From NCBI GenBank assembly GCA_033675545.1, contig JAWDGP010002624.1:100001-164000 (forward strand): 64,000 nt of DNA. The letters run 5' to 3'. The notes beneath the pieces are model-generated. The model worked only from the letters and a program-made list of their open reading frames with translations. It was not told where the DNA came from and made no database searches. Source of the stretch: Elysia crispata (lineage: Eukaryota; Mollusca; Gastropoda; Plakobranchidae). Every line of letters begins with the position of its first letter. The first letter of the stretch is position 1. Positions 1 through 17,800 of this stretch are shown here, piece by piece. The position numbers and the translations under genes were made by a program.

Positions 1-525
1 ATTACCTTACGTCGTCTCAGGTTTTGCCTCAAGAGGAATATTTCTGAGAGCACGATATGTGCTGAAATATTAGGAATAGTTAGCTTATCTTGCTCAATTC
101 ATATTTATTTATAGATCAAAGCGTATTAAACATTCATTAACATGTACTTTTAAATCAACGCGAATCTTGAATTTTTGCAGGGCTGTGTTATTTAAGGCAC
201 TTTTGGCAAGAAATCATAGCCTTTTAATAAGCATCTAAAATGGTTTTGAAATAGAGTTGAAAAGTAGAGAATTGTCTGTTTTCCCATGATTAGGTCATTT
301 TTACACTCATAGTCATGTCATCAAGTGCATTTGCATAAGAGGTTATATAACTTTAACTAGAATAAGAGTCTGCGCCCAAATTTATTTTGTTTAATAGTTT
401 CATAGCCCGTATTTTTTTGTCTCATGTTTAGAGACGTTGAAACATATGGGTAATGTAATGAGTGTTGGAATTCATTATTATTATCTGTGCCAAATTCTAA
501 GCCACTATTATCATGTTCTCCCATT

Positions 526-658
<133 letters not shown>

Positions 659-851
659 TATTACTTGATGTTTCCTTATTAAACACTGGCCTTTAAGGAA
701 AGGAGGATAAAATAATCTCTTGTCTTAATTTCCTTCGTAACACTTTCAAAAAATTGATAACAGTAATCTTCAGCGCTGTTTGTATATTATTTTAAGTAAG
801 GAAAAATGTCCTTTTAGAGGTTAAGTGATCCATGTGAACCAGAAATTGGAA

Positions 852-1052
852 GCTTAGAGGTCCATTTGAGCCGACGTTTAGAGGCCTAGAGGTCCATTTG
901 AGTCGACGTTTAGAGGCCTAGAGGCCCATTTGAGACGACGTTTAGGGGCCTAAAGGCCCATTTGAGCCGACTTTTAGAGGCTTAGAGGCCCATTTGAGCC
1001 GACTTTTAGAGGCCTAGAGGCCCATTTGAGCCGACGTTTAGAGGCCTTCTCT
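852..1052. repeat. 32-bp tandem repeat, about six copies
   Basis: Imperfect head-to-tail copies of a 32-bp unit containing GAGGCCTAGAGGCCCATTTG and then AGCCGACGTTTA. Copies differ by point changes (gtcgacg, gacgacg, gccgact). The sequence is GC-richer than its surroundings and has no coding signal. Confidence 0.85.
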
Positions 1053-2361
1053 AAGAGGTCAATAGGAACCGGAGCCTACAGACCAAGTACTATAGAAACC
1101 GCAGCTTGTTCCTGTCAGTAGATTAGGTGGAAAGAGAACATGACAACCATCCTCTGGACATGACACTGATGTAGAAGATTGGCCCAGCAAAAAAATGATT
1201 CCCCTTCACCTTGTGAATAACTTTTTCAAGTTTAGTATCTGCTTTGATTCGAGCTTTTGACCCTCCCATCCATGGGGCGAAGCCTTGGCATAACATCAAC
1301 GACGCCACCGAATAAATTAACGCCTCTTAGAAAATCACAGAGCATTTTATGAATATGTTGTTTCATTAATATTTATTGCTAAGCGAGAAGAAAAAAAAAT
1401 ATTAAAAGTGTCCATCCTTTCAATCAGAAGAATATGTTTATCATAAGGAAGAAATGGAAATAAAATAAAGCATTAACGAAAAAAAAATGGCAAGCATCAA
1501 AAAGAGAAATGGATCAGAAGCCATCTCCATCCATAAAAAACATCAAGGAAAAATAACTATATACCTACGTATTTATACACTGGTTTAATGCACACTTTGT
1601 AATTATTTGTCTAAAAAAAGAGCCAGGTTCATTGACTAAATTTTACACGACTCGAGTATAACGTTATAAACCAAGCGTATGGACATACTCAATTGGTAGT
1701 CAATGTGGCGCAAAATAAATTCTATAGGGTGCTACATAAAGCTGTATCTCGATTGTTGCGCTTTGCAGAATCTGTATTTAGTTCATTTTAAAATTGATTT
1801 CGAAGATATCGAGTGTTTTAAATTTCTGACATTGCCTTAATTATATTTTATTTTCAATCTAGCTACGTAAAGGAAGCAACACATTGGTTAGTTTGGTTCT
1901 TTTAGTTTAAAGCACGTAGCTTCATACTTTATTGACACCACTAACGTGGATAATTAGTTTGAAAATTGTTGCAAAAACAAAGAAATAAGTTTTTGACTAT
2001 AGGAAAAGCTTTAGAGCGAAAACGCAATTATAGGCTGAACCCATTGTCTTGAGAAACGGACATCGAAAATGGATGCATAAAACTACTTTCACTGCAAAGT
2101 AACATTTCTATACTTTGCTAATGTCATTTCAGGACATTTTACATTGTAATAGTTCTTCATGGAACGAGCTTATGCGATTTCATTAAAATGTTAAAGTTGC
2201 AAATTTGTTAATTGACAAATTAATGATGAATAAAATAAACTCCCATTTAGTAAATCTCCTTATGAGATAAAAGCAATAATTCAAAAAAGAAGGGAAAAAT
2301 AAAACCATTGATACAGGCGCAAGGAGAATCTCGAGTATCACTTGATTGGTGAGGAACCAAC

Positions 2362-8415
<6,054 letters not shown>

Positions 8416-8787
8416 CTTGCCGCTTTTGCAGCGGATAAATGATAGCTTCGGGGAACTGATTTTGGCGACTGGTGGTAATTGCACTCGTGAAGTTGGAAAG
8501 CCCTCACACCCGAGGCTGTAAATCCTTCTTAGTGGTTTCTAAGGACAACAAACCTCCACCATGAACCGAGTAACACACGAGTTCATCCGCAGTAAAAGTA
8601 AATTTATAAGTTAAAACTTTTGTAAAATCTTAAAAAGCAAAAATCTTGAACATCGCAATAATCGTTTCATATTTAACTAATTTAAGCACTTAATTAGATA
8701 TTAATTCCAATAAATCTAAAGTAAATTTTAATATAAATCAACCGGAACTTGTCGTATGAACATTTTTGTTTTGATACTATTTCCAAG
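8416..8787. promoter_or_regulatory. Shared AK5/PIGK divergent promoter region
   Basis: The 372 bp between the two start codons must hold both 5'UTRs and core promoters unless there are non-coding upstream exons. The AK5-proximal half (8416-8580) is GC-richer with scattered CpGs; the PIGK-proximal half is AT-rich. No convincing TATA box could be placed. A bidirectional promoter is inferred from geometry, not from a recognised motif. Confidence 0.55.
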
Positions 8788-8895
8788 ATGGTGGACACCG
8801 GTGAAAACAGCATCATGAAGTACACTTTCATTTTCAACTCGTGTATTTTAATTGTCTTTTCAACATATGTCCATGTTGGAAACGCAAATCACGAT
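8788..8895 (+). CDS. PIGK: PIGK coding exon 1, signal peptide
   Basis: 36 codons, MVDTGENSIMKYTFIFNSCI onward, ending NANHD|gtgagt in phase 0. Both ATGs (8788 and 8815) have A at -3. The second would begin directly at the hydrophobic signal, so either may be used. The first is taken as the longest frame. Confidence 0.85.
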
Positions 8896-11849
8896 GTGAG
8901 TTGGTATTTGAAATGTTCAAGTTTAGATTCTTTTCCTAAATCAAGTACAGATGAATATAGATTCTAGATCTAGATTCAAGTTGTCTAAGGATCAACTCGG
9001 TAATAAATTTTGGCCATTCAATGATTCATTTGAGTGTTGTGGTCCCATTTGACTTTTACTTTTAGTCATCATTTCTTCTTTTTCTTTATCAGTTATTGGG
9101 TGTTCTATTTGCAGGAGCAAGTAAACGAGTTTTTCAAAAGTGGGCACACAAATAACTGGGCTGTGCTAGTGGATGCTTCAAGGTTTTGGTTCAATTATCG
9201 CCACCATGCTAATGTGCTGTCCTTATATCGCAGTGTCAAGCGCTTAGGAATCCCAGATAGGTATGTCTTTTTTCGAGTGCAGTAGAAGTTTTAAGTGATG
9301 AATATAATCTTTCTGTTCGTAAGTGACAGAAATATTAATAAGTTTCATTCACAGGTTAATATTCCTGTGTTTTTTATTCACTATATAGGCCCCTATATTT
9401 CTCTCTTTCAATATTTCTCCCTGACTAACGCCTTATCAAAATGATCTTCCAGCTTATAGTCACTTGAACTAAAGAGGCAGTTATATTACGCTTGACCTAA
9501 ATCATAATTTTTCTTTGCAGTTTTGCCTGCCATGAAATTATGACAAAGATATATTTTGGAGAACCATTCTCTTTACACACTGTCCATCCTCTCACTAGAC
9601 CTATGAAGAAAAATGAACAAAGAGCTTGAAGTACTTGTCTCAAACTGATATAAGAAAACAACTGTGTCTTAGTCACAAGACAACCTTAAAAATGTTCTTA
9701 GTTGTCACTAGTCATATCTTTAAACTCACTTTTTTTTTACCCTTTGCATTAGAAGTACCTGAGAATGAATTTCTATATATCAGCCAGAGCCTAGTTTTGG
9801 GCTCACTTTTTTAATATTACATAAAATTAAGATTTAATTGCACTTACTTTGGCTAGCTAAACGGCAAATTCATGCTTTTTGTATGGTTTTTAGGCCAGTC
9901 AATGCACATGTATGCCCATATAGGCACATGGATTGTAAAGTAACCTAAATGAGTAAATTAAAAAGATGTGGAAATATTGTATTTTTTTATGATAGTTTAC
10001 TCTTGAGTCTTTTTCCAGTAGAAAATCTTAACTTCTAAAAGATTTTCCCATGGATAAGTATTAGAGCAATGACATAAACAATTGTTGAATAACATTTTGT
10101 ATCTCAAATCTCAGCCAAATTATACTAATGGTGGCTGATGACATGGCGTGCAACCCCCGGAATCCTCGACCAGGCAAGTTGAGAAGTTTGTAAAGTCTAG
10201 ATGAACCATTTAAATAATGGTTGGCATTATCGTGGGATATTGTGCCGTTTTTTTTTTCCCTCACGGCTGTTTGCTCTAACGCTCAGGGCAGGAATTTAGT
10301 TTTGGGGACCGGCGAGAACCCCCTTTGTGCTTATGAGACGATTTTATTTAAACGGGTGGCTGGCAGGCGTAGATTTATCACCTGCCGGTAATTTGATCTG
10401 ACAGGCTGGGCCGGCGTTATCGGGGTCTGTGCCTATGCATCGCGGGCGCCGGCTTGTACAATAGAAATTGGTCGGAAATGCGCACTTTCCATTAACTTAG
10501 TCACAAAATCCTAATTTTCAAGCATAGTCAAGTTTAATATCATTTAAAAGATCTTCTCTTGCACTACAAGACGGACTAAAATTCATTTTCACATCTCTTC
10601 ATTTTGTGATTTTATTCATTACTTTCTGTGGTACGTGATTTTTTAGAAAATTTTCTCTTAAATTTCAATTAATTTTCTATTTATTTTTTTTATATTAATA
10701 CCCCGCGGTTGCTCTAAAAACAAATAGTGTCATTACTTTACTTAGGATTTGATGACATGTGTGTGAAAATAGCTAAATGGTCTCTCAGTTACTTTTTTTT
10801 TCATGATTTTTTTTCTTGCTTGTGTCATTCAGTGTGTAGCCTGAAAAGATTCCTACCACGTACAGTTATACAAAAGAAAAAAATATTCTGACAATTCAAC
10901 ATATATTTAAAGATAACTAAAAGCTTAAAGTTATCTTGTTCAACCGAGAGAAAAAAACTGTTCCTATAAAACTCATAATATTTTTATTGTTTAAAAAAAA
11001 CTTAAAAAATGGAGCAGCATTCTACAGCGAGCCATAGACAAAAACTTAACGAACTGAGTAGATTGTGTGGCAATCGTGTGACAGACATGAAAAAAAAAAT
11101 AAAACTTTACCCGAACGTGTCAGGCTGTATCATACAACTCCGATGAAGAAAAAAAGTGGAAATTAAAAACTGATAGAATAGATAAAGAAATTGATAGTTT
11201 TGGCAAGACAGACCTTATTAAAAGAGGTGGTCCTATCTGCAGCACCCTCGATGCTATCCTCAACAAAAACAACATTGCACCACAAGCATACTATGGACGT
11301 AGTTTTATAGAAAATCACAGCCACAAGTATTTAAAAACAGATATCCATCTACAACTAACGAAACATCTTTTTTATAAAACAACGAAATGCACAAACAATC
11401 AAAACATTATAGACAAAGCATTTATTCTTAAAACAAAACTAGAATGTATTAACGCTGCATTTTCGAGAGTCCACAAATTAGTTTCACACTGTGATCCTAT
11501 CCACTCTAGCGTCATAACACAAATACAGCAAGCAGTAGATCATTATATGGCGGTTTCCCGCAGACACTTTCCAGACAAAATTCTTCCAAAGCACACCGTT
11601 TTAGAGCATCATTGCATACCTTTTATACAAAGATATAGATTTGGTTTGGGTTTACTGGGAGAACAGGGTGGGGAACTCTTACACTCAACAATAGGAAAAA
11701 TACAAACAAGAACACAAGCGATGAAAGATGAAGCATGTCAACTACAAAGCACAATGAAGTCTCACCTTCTCCAAACATCGAAACATTTACAATCACTTAT
11801 CCCACACAAAAACAGAAAGACAAATCTAAGCGAAAAACATTGATTTACC

Positions 11850-11888
<39 letters not shown>

Positions 11889-14800
11889 GTGCACGAAGAG
11901 AGAGTTAAAAAAGAATATGATTACAATTAAGAAAGGAAGTAAATGTACCTGTGCGAAGAAGAAAACTAAAGAGAAAGAAATCCTCCGTAAGCAAGAAGAA
12001 GAAACTAAAATGAGAAGAAGAATTCTAGAGAAAAGTTTGCGAGAAAGAAAGGGGATGAAAAAAAGGATTAGAGTTGAAAGAAGAGAGCGAGAGAGTCTGT
12101 GTATGTGGAGGTATAAAATGATGAAAAAGGGAATTAGATTGTGAAGTATTAAACGATAATAATTCTAAACTTCCATATATTTTTGTGATGTATCAACATT
12201 AAATTAGCTATAAGATGAACAGTTTCACTCATTACTTGAGTTGAACCTCTAGTTATCAGTAACTTTTCTTACCTGGATTTGGATAACATCGCATGCGGAT
12301 TGGAAAATTTATGAAATGATTCTTCAATCTTAATTCACCGCCGAACTTACACAGAGTCCATCAAGATATTCACCAAATACAAGGTAGAACCTTTTGTCTT
12401 TTCATTAATTCTTTTTTTGGAACTATAACTCGTGGGCTGTTGAAGATATTCATGGTTTCTTATTACCTTTCATTATGTGTGTCATCGTGACCTAATAAAA
12501 ACCTGTATTAAGAAAACCCCATTAAATTCTTTCAAAACCATTTTTTGAGACAGTTTAACATTCCATATTAATATAAACTATCCTTGTTAATAAAATACAC
12601 GTTCTTAAGGCTCTAGAATGTAATCTTATGGCTCAAATTGTATTTTTCCCGATAAGATTTGGTACAAAAACACAATTGGTGCAGATCTAAATTTAGCCGC
12701 ACCAAGGAGGCTGGGCGAACCAGGTCAAAAGTTCACAGGGGCACGGCGGGTGTCACCTGATAGGCCGGGCGAAAACTAAACGAGCGCTGGCAAACAGCCG
12801 TGCCCTTTTTCTCTGCAAAATTTTATACAGAAAAATACATTATTAGCCATACAAATCACTTCCCTTCTTTTTCTCTTTTTTTTATGTCTTTATTTCCTTT
12901 TAATCATTTGAAGGAACTTTTATGGAAGCTTTTTAAAACCATTTATGGTTGTCTATCCCATAATAAAAAAGAAGTTAGAAGTTGATCTACTATCAATTGC
13001 TTTTTTATTTTATATATATTTATTTAAATTTATGAGGAATATTAAATATATCTTCCTTATATGAGAGAGAAATATTTTCTAAAGCAAGAACTCTTTTATT
13101 TTCTTTTATTGGTTTCTTTCTGTGCAAAGAACAGCCCTCAAACCTCATTATTAGATATTCTGCAAATTGACTCTATGAACTGAATGTAATGTGTACTTTT
13201 TTCATTTTGAAGAATTTATTGTTTTATGTCTGCAGCAACAGTTTTTAATAATCAGAACCAGCATATCAATGTTTACGGCGATGATGTGGAAGTTGACTAC
13301 AGAGGATATGAGGTGAGTGTTTGATAATTATTATAACTGGTTTCAGTTTTTGTTCCATAAACAATAATCTTTAATGAAATGATTAATAAAAATATATTTC
13401 ATAGTATAGAATCAAGAAAGCTCTTAAATATAAAAGTCTATAAAATCATTATCATATTTGTGTGCATCTTTGGATGTGATTGTTTTCTTCCAGTAACTGA
13501 GTGAGGGCTGAATGTGTACTTGAGAGAAAAAATTATCATTTTGAATAATGTGTATCAGTCTAATTGTTTTAGACTTGTGAAGACATATATTTTAAATAAT
13601 GAAGACAATACTCTAGAGACAAAAGAATGGCACTTTTGGACTATCTTTGGCAATGCTCTGTGTGATATAAGTCGATTTTAAGCTGTCTATCAATTGGTCA
13701 CTACAGTTAAAGGCCCTATGCTGTTGGTATATAATTAATGAGAAAACAACAGTCATCGTCTTTCTGACCAAAGGGCTTTCAAAACCATTTCCTTTTTGTG
13801 TTTTGTATCAGGAGATCTCTACTGCTATAATATATCATATAATCTTGGAGAGTTATACTTGGCTGATGTGAATCAGTTTTGGTTTTTTGTTTTGTTTGTT
13901 TTTTATAAATGAAAGGATGATCATGGAATAAAATGTTTATCAATTTTTAAGCCTGGGACTGCATTGGTGTAAATACTAAACCATGCTTTAATAATACAAA
14001 ACCTGCATCATTCTCATGGTTGAAAGGAATGGTTTTTTTTCCGTAATTTTAAAGCTGTGCAAATGTTGTCCCAGGGTTTTTGTAATTGGCATCAGCAAAT
14101 TAAACTTGATTTTCTGCTTGACCAATTATTGTGATTGTCACAGGTTACAGTAGAGAACTTCATCCGAGTTCTGACAGGGCGACTGCCAGAGAGCACCCCG
14201 CGCTCCAAACGTCTGCTCTCTGATGAGCGCAGCAACATTTTGGTCTACATGACAGGTCTGTATCTAGTATCACAGGTGGTAAAAAGTAGTGTTTAGCCAT
14301 AAGAATTTGAATTTTACAAATATAAATTATCTGTGAAAAATTATAACTTGCTAAATGTTTTAAAAATGTACATTTAAATGCTCAAAAAGTAGTTTTCTTC
14401 TTCTTCTTCTTTCATGTTTCGTGACATTGGCAGTCTGTCAAATCTGGAGTCCAGTAGCTCTTAATAAATCCAATGTCAGGACCAGTTTTTGTTCAGTGCC
14501 ATAGAGTTGTAGGGTTGTGGGTTGGGGCCAGGTCTGTCGTCTTAACTCTGAGTTGGGCATTCCTGTAGTATGTGTTCAGATGTTTGAGCAACATTTCCAC
14601 AAGGACAGTTGGGGGTTTTACCATTTTAAAAAGTATTCAAATCTTTGGTCATTTCATTTTATAAAATCCCATGGTGATGCCATGACAGAACAGTTTTTTA
14701 GGAAAGGAAAAACAGGCTGAATCACTGAAATCTTTATTTGTAACTCCTTCTTTTTATATTTATTTCATTTATAAGGCTTATTTGGTCTCAAATTCAAAAG

Positions 14801-17800
14801 AAACAAATGCTATATTTTTCCACTAAAAAATAATCCTGACTCAGTTTTTCGCTGCTTATCAAAGATTCTATTATGCTTTAAATATAGTTACTACCAAAAA
14901 ATGGTTACCATATGAGATAAATGAGTTATAGTGTACTCATAATGAAAAGGAGGAGCCATATTCTTTTATTGTCAATATTGCTGAATCCGAAGATGATATC
15001 TCTTTTGTGTTGAATTTTTTTCATTGTTTTTATAAAATTGTTGTAAAATAAAGTATACTATGCATTCTTACGTCAGAGGGATCAGTAAAATCAGCATGTT
15101 CTTGGATGTAGGATGTGATCATCTCTTATGGCTGGTTGGGGAGGATGTATCATCTGCCGTGACCAGATCATTATCAATTATCCTTTTCAACCCTTACCTG
15201 AAGAAGCTTCCCCATTGTTGAAATAAATTTTCATTCGACCTAATTTTGCTTTTTTTTTCCTCAGGTCATGGAGGAGATGGGTTTCTCAAATTTCAAGATG
15301 CAGAAGAAGTATCCAATGTAGAGTTAGCAGATGCATTTGAACAAATGTGGCAGAAGCAGAGGTTAGTAAAAGAACTGCACCAAAATGGGAAGACAATGCA
15401 TTTTCAAAAAGGGATACGGTCAGTGATGAAACAGTTTGATTAAGGGGTTAGTATTTGTGGTGCTAGCTATGAGATTTTCAGTTTTAAAAAAATCATTAAA
15501 TCTTTGAATCAAGGTGTTTGAATTGAGATACATGATGATTATATACTTTTAAAGTAGTCACAAGTTTGTTTGAATTCTGATGTACCTTGTTTTGAGTCAG
15601 ATTTTTATACAATGACATAGCCACTGTCTCCTCTGCTATTTTTGTTATTCTTTTCATCATAAAAAAATGCCGCTCAGTTTTTGAATGAGCTGTTAAAGAA
15701 AACTAACATGTTATCAGGGATACATTTTTAGTTTATGGAATTGTAATAAGTATAATCTCAAAAATGTTCCTTGATAAAGAAAAATTTTCCTATACAGAAG
15801 GCTTTTTGCTGTGTTTATGAAGCTTGACAAATCATTTCAGTATAATCAAACATAGAGCTTTGACTAAATAAAATGTTTTTTTAAATGGAATTTACATTCT
15901 TACTTCTTTCTCTTGGTACTCTATTATAACATTGCTTTAGATCGACTTTTGTTTTTCTCCCTATTGTTGTGATTTGCATTCTGCAGTTTTAAAGTAAAGG
16001 TCAGTATGACGCTTACTGTCAATACAAAATGTGTAAGGCAAATATGTGCAACTACTGTGACTCTCTTATACTTAATTAAAGGACTTCTAGGAAAGATATG
16101 GTTTTGAATTGTCATGAACAAAATATGTGAATAGCTTTTCAACAAATCAATGGTCTATGTCTCCGGTGACCAGGTACCACGAACTTTTCTTTATGATTGA
16201 CACTTGCCAGGCGGAGTCCATGTTCCAGAAATTCTACTCCCCCAACATCTTGGCAGTGGCAAGTAGCAGGGTTGGAGAGGATTCTCTTTCAGTGAGTGGC
16301 ATGCTTTATGTGTGTTCTCGTGTAATTGAGACTTCAATACAAGCACTCTTTGGTTCAGATTTTCAAAGGCTTTGACTATACTATTTAAATTCAGAATTGG
16401 TGAAAGGAATATAAGAGTGCAGTGAAATGTGTGTGTTTTTGGTTCATAGAGAGCAAGACCTTTCAGACTGGGTTTTTTTTATTGATCTTGAAAAAATGTG
16501 GAAACTCTTATTGATTCAAATGACATTAATCCAATGAGAAAATCTGTTAAATAGCAGAAAGCTTTCAGTCTCTGTGTCATTACTATCAATCGTCAAAAAC
16601 ATTTAAGCAAACCCTTAAACATTATTTATTGAAACAGTTATATACGATGAAGGAACAATTGTGCCTTTATCAAACATTTCAGAGACAAGAGACTAAAGCA
16701 ACAAAGTTCTGGAGCTGTGTTAAAGTGTATGCAAGCTTAATATCTTTAGAAAGCAATCCATTTAACTTTAAAATATTTAAACATTGCTCATCATCACTTA
16801 TGAACACAATAGAGACAATAAACTATTTAGTGTAAACCTAAAATATAAATAGAAGAGCTGACTTCCAAGAAAAGAGTCCTTCCCAGACTAGTTTACTATT
16901 AATCTTGATAAAACTATAGTGAATGTTCTTGCAAAGTTGATCAGAGTGTGAGAAGTGGACATGAATAGAAACTATAAATTGTAATTTTTTTTTTCATTTA
17001 GGTTGAAAAAAAATACCTTTGATATGTGTATGAAAAGTGATGACAAAGCCTAAAATAATCAAGAAATATCCTAAAGAACTTATGAATTTTATCTGATTTT
17101 GAACTTTTCCATATTTGATTTGTGATTTGTTAGGTATATCTGTTTCAGGATTCACAGTATAAGTGGTATTATTAAAAGATGTTACTATTCAGATCAAGCA
17201 AAACATCATCATTGAGGAAGTAAATGGAAAGCATCAAAATTCACTAAAGCGTTTGCTGATTCGATATCATAGTATTTGCTAACTTTTTAACTATCTACTG
17301 TAATTTCCTTTTTTTTATTTTTCATGCACTAGTTGTTTTTTTTTCTGTCTTTTGTTGATTCCTTAGATAATTCTTTCTATTTGGAGGATTTCCCTTTTTT
17401 ATTTCTTTTTCTTTCTGTGTCCATTTACCATCATCCTTATTGCTAACAGAATATGTATTCTGTATATATTTTTTCTACCATAGCATCATGTAGATCCAGC
17501 TTTGGGTGTGTATGTTATCGATAGATACACATATTATGCTCTGGAATTCCTTGAAAATGTCAAGCCGGGCTCCAAGAAAACAATGGCCCAGTTTGTAAGT
17601 TGCTTTTCTTTTTGGCCTTTTAATACTTGCCTTAGTTTTTTTTTTTCCTGCTTTAGTGTCCGTGCAAAATCTTAGGTTCTTTTGACATTTTAAGATATTG
17701 ACATAGTGTAAGCTGTAGCATATGACTGATTATCTCTCCAGGAATGAGGTTCTCTTTCAAAAATGAGATTATATTGATTTGAAATGCAACATCTCCTTTG

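Larger units (their letters stand above)
10262..12802. mobile_element. DNA transposon-like element A, TIR CACGGCTGTTTGC
   Basis: The left end CACGGCTGTTTGC...CGCTC...TTTAGTTTT is matched in inverted orientation at the right end (GAGCGCTGGCAAACAGCCGTG, with AAAACTAAA inside). Both flanks carry CCCT (10258-10261 and 12803-12806), a 4-bp target-site duplication. Length is 2,541 bp. It contains a 246-codon open frame and GC-rich ends in an otherwise AT-rich intron. CAC...GTG termini with a 4-bp duplication recall the Chapaev branch of the CMC transposons, but that assignment is inference. Confidence 0.8.
10174..13235 (+). other. PIGK intron 3 (GC-AG), hosts a DNA transposon
   Basis: 3.06-kb intron with donor gcaagt and acceptor tgcag. 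Most of it is the inverted-repeat element at 10262-12802; the rest is AT-rich filler without coding potential. Confidence 0.9.

Noticed and set aside
1123-1308. 61-codon minus frame containing CQGFAPWMGGSKARIKADTK
   Set aside because: Less repetitive than its neighbours, but no domain, splice context or homologue recognised; does not resemble any AK5 segment. Possibly a mobile-element scrap.
11917-12144. 75-codon Lys/Arg/Glu-rich frame
   Set aside because: Explained by purine-rich low-complexity DNA inside element A.
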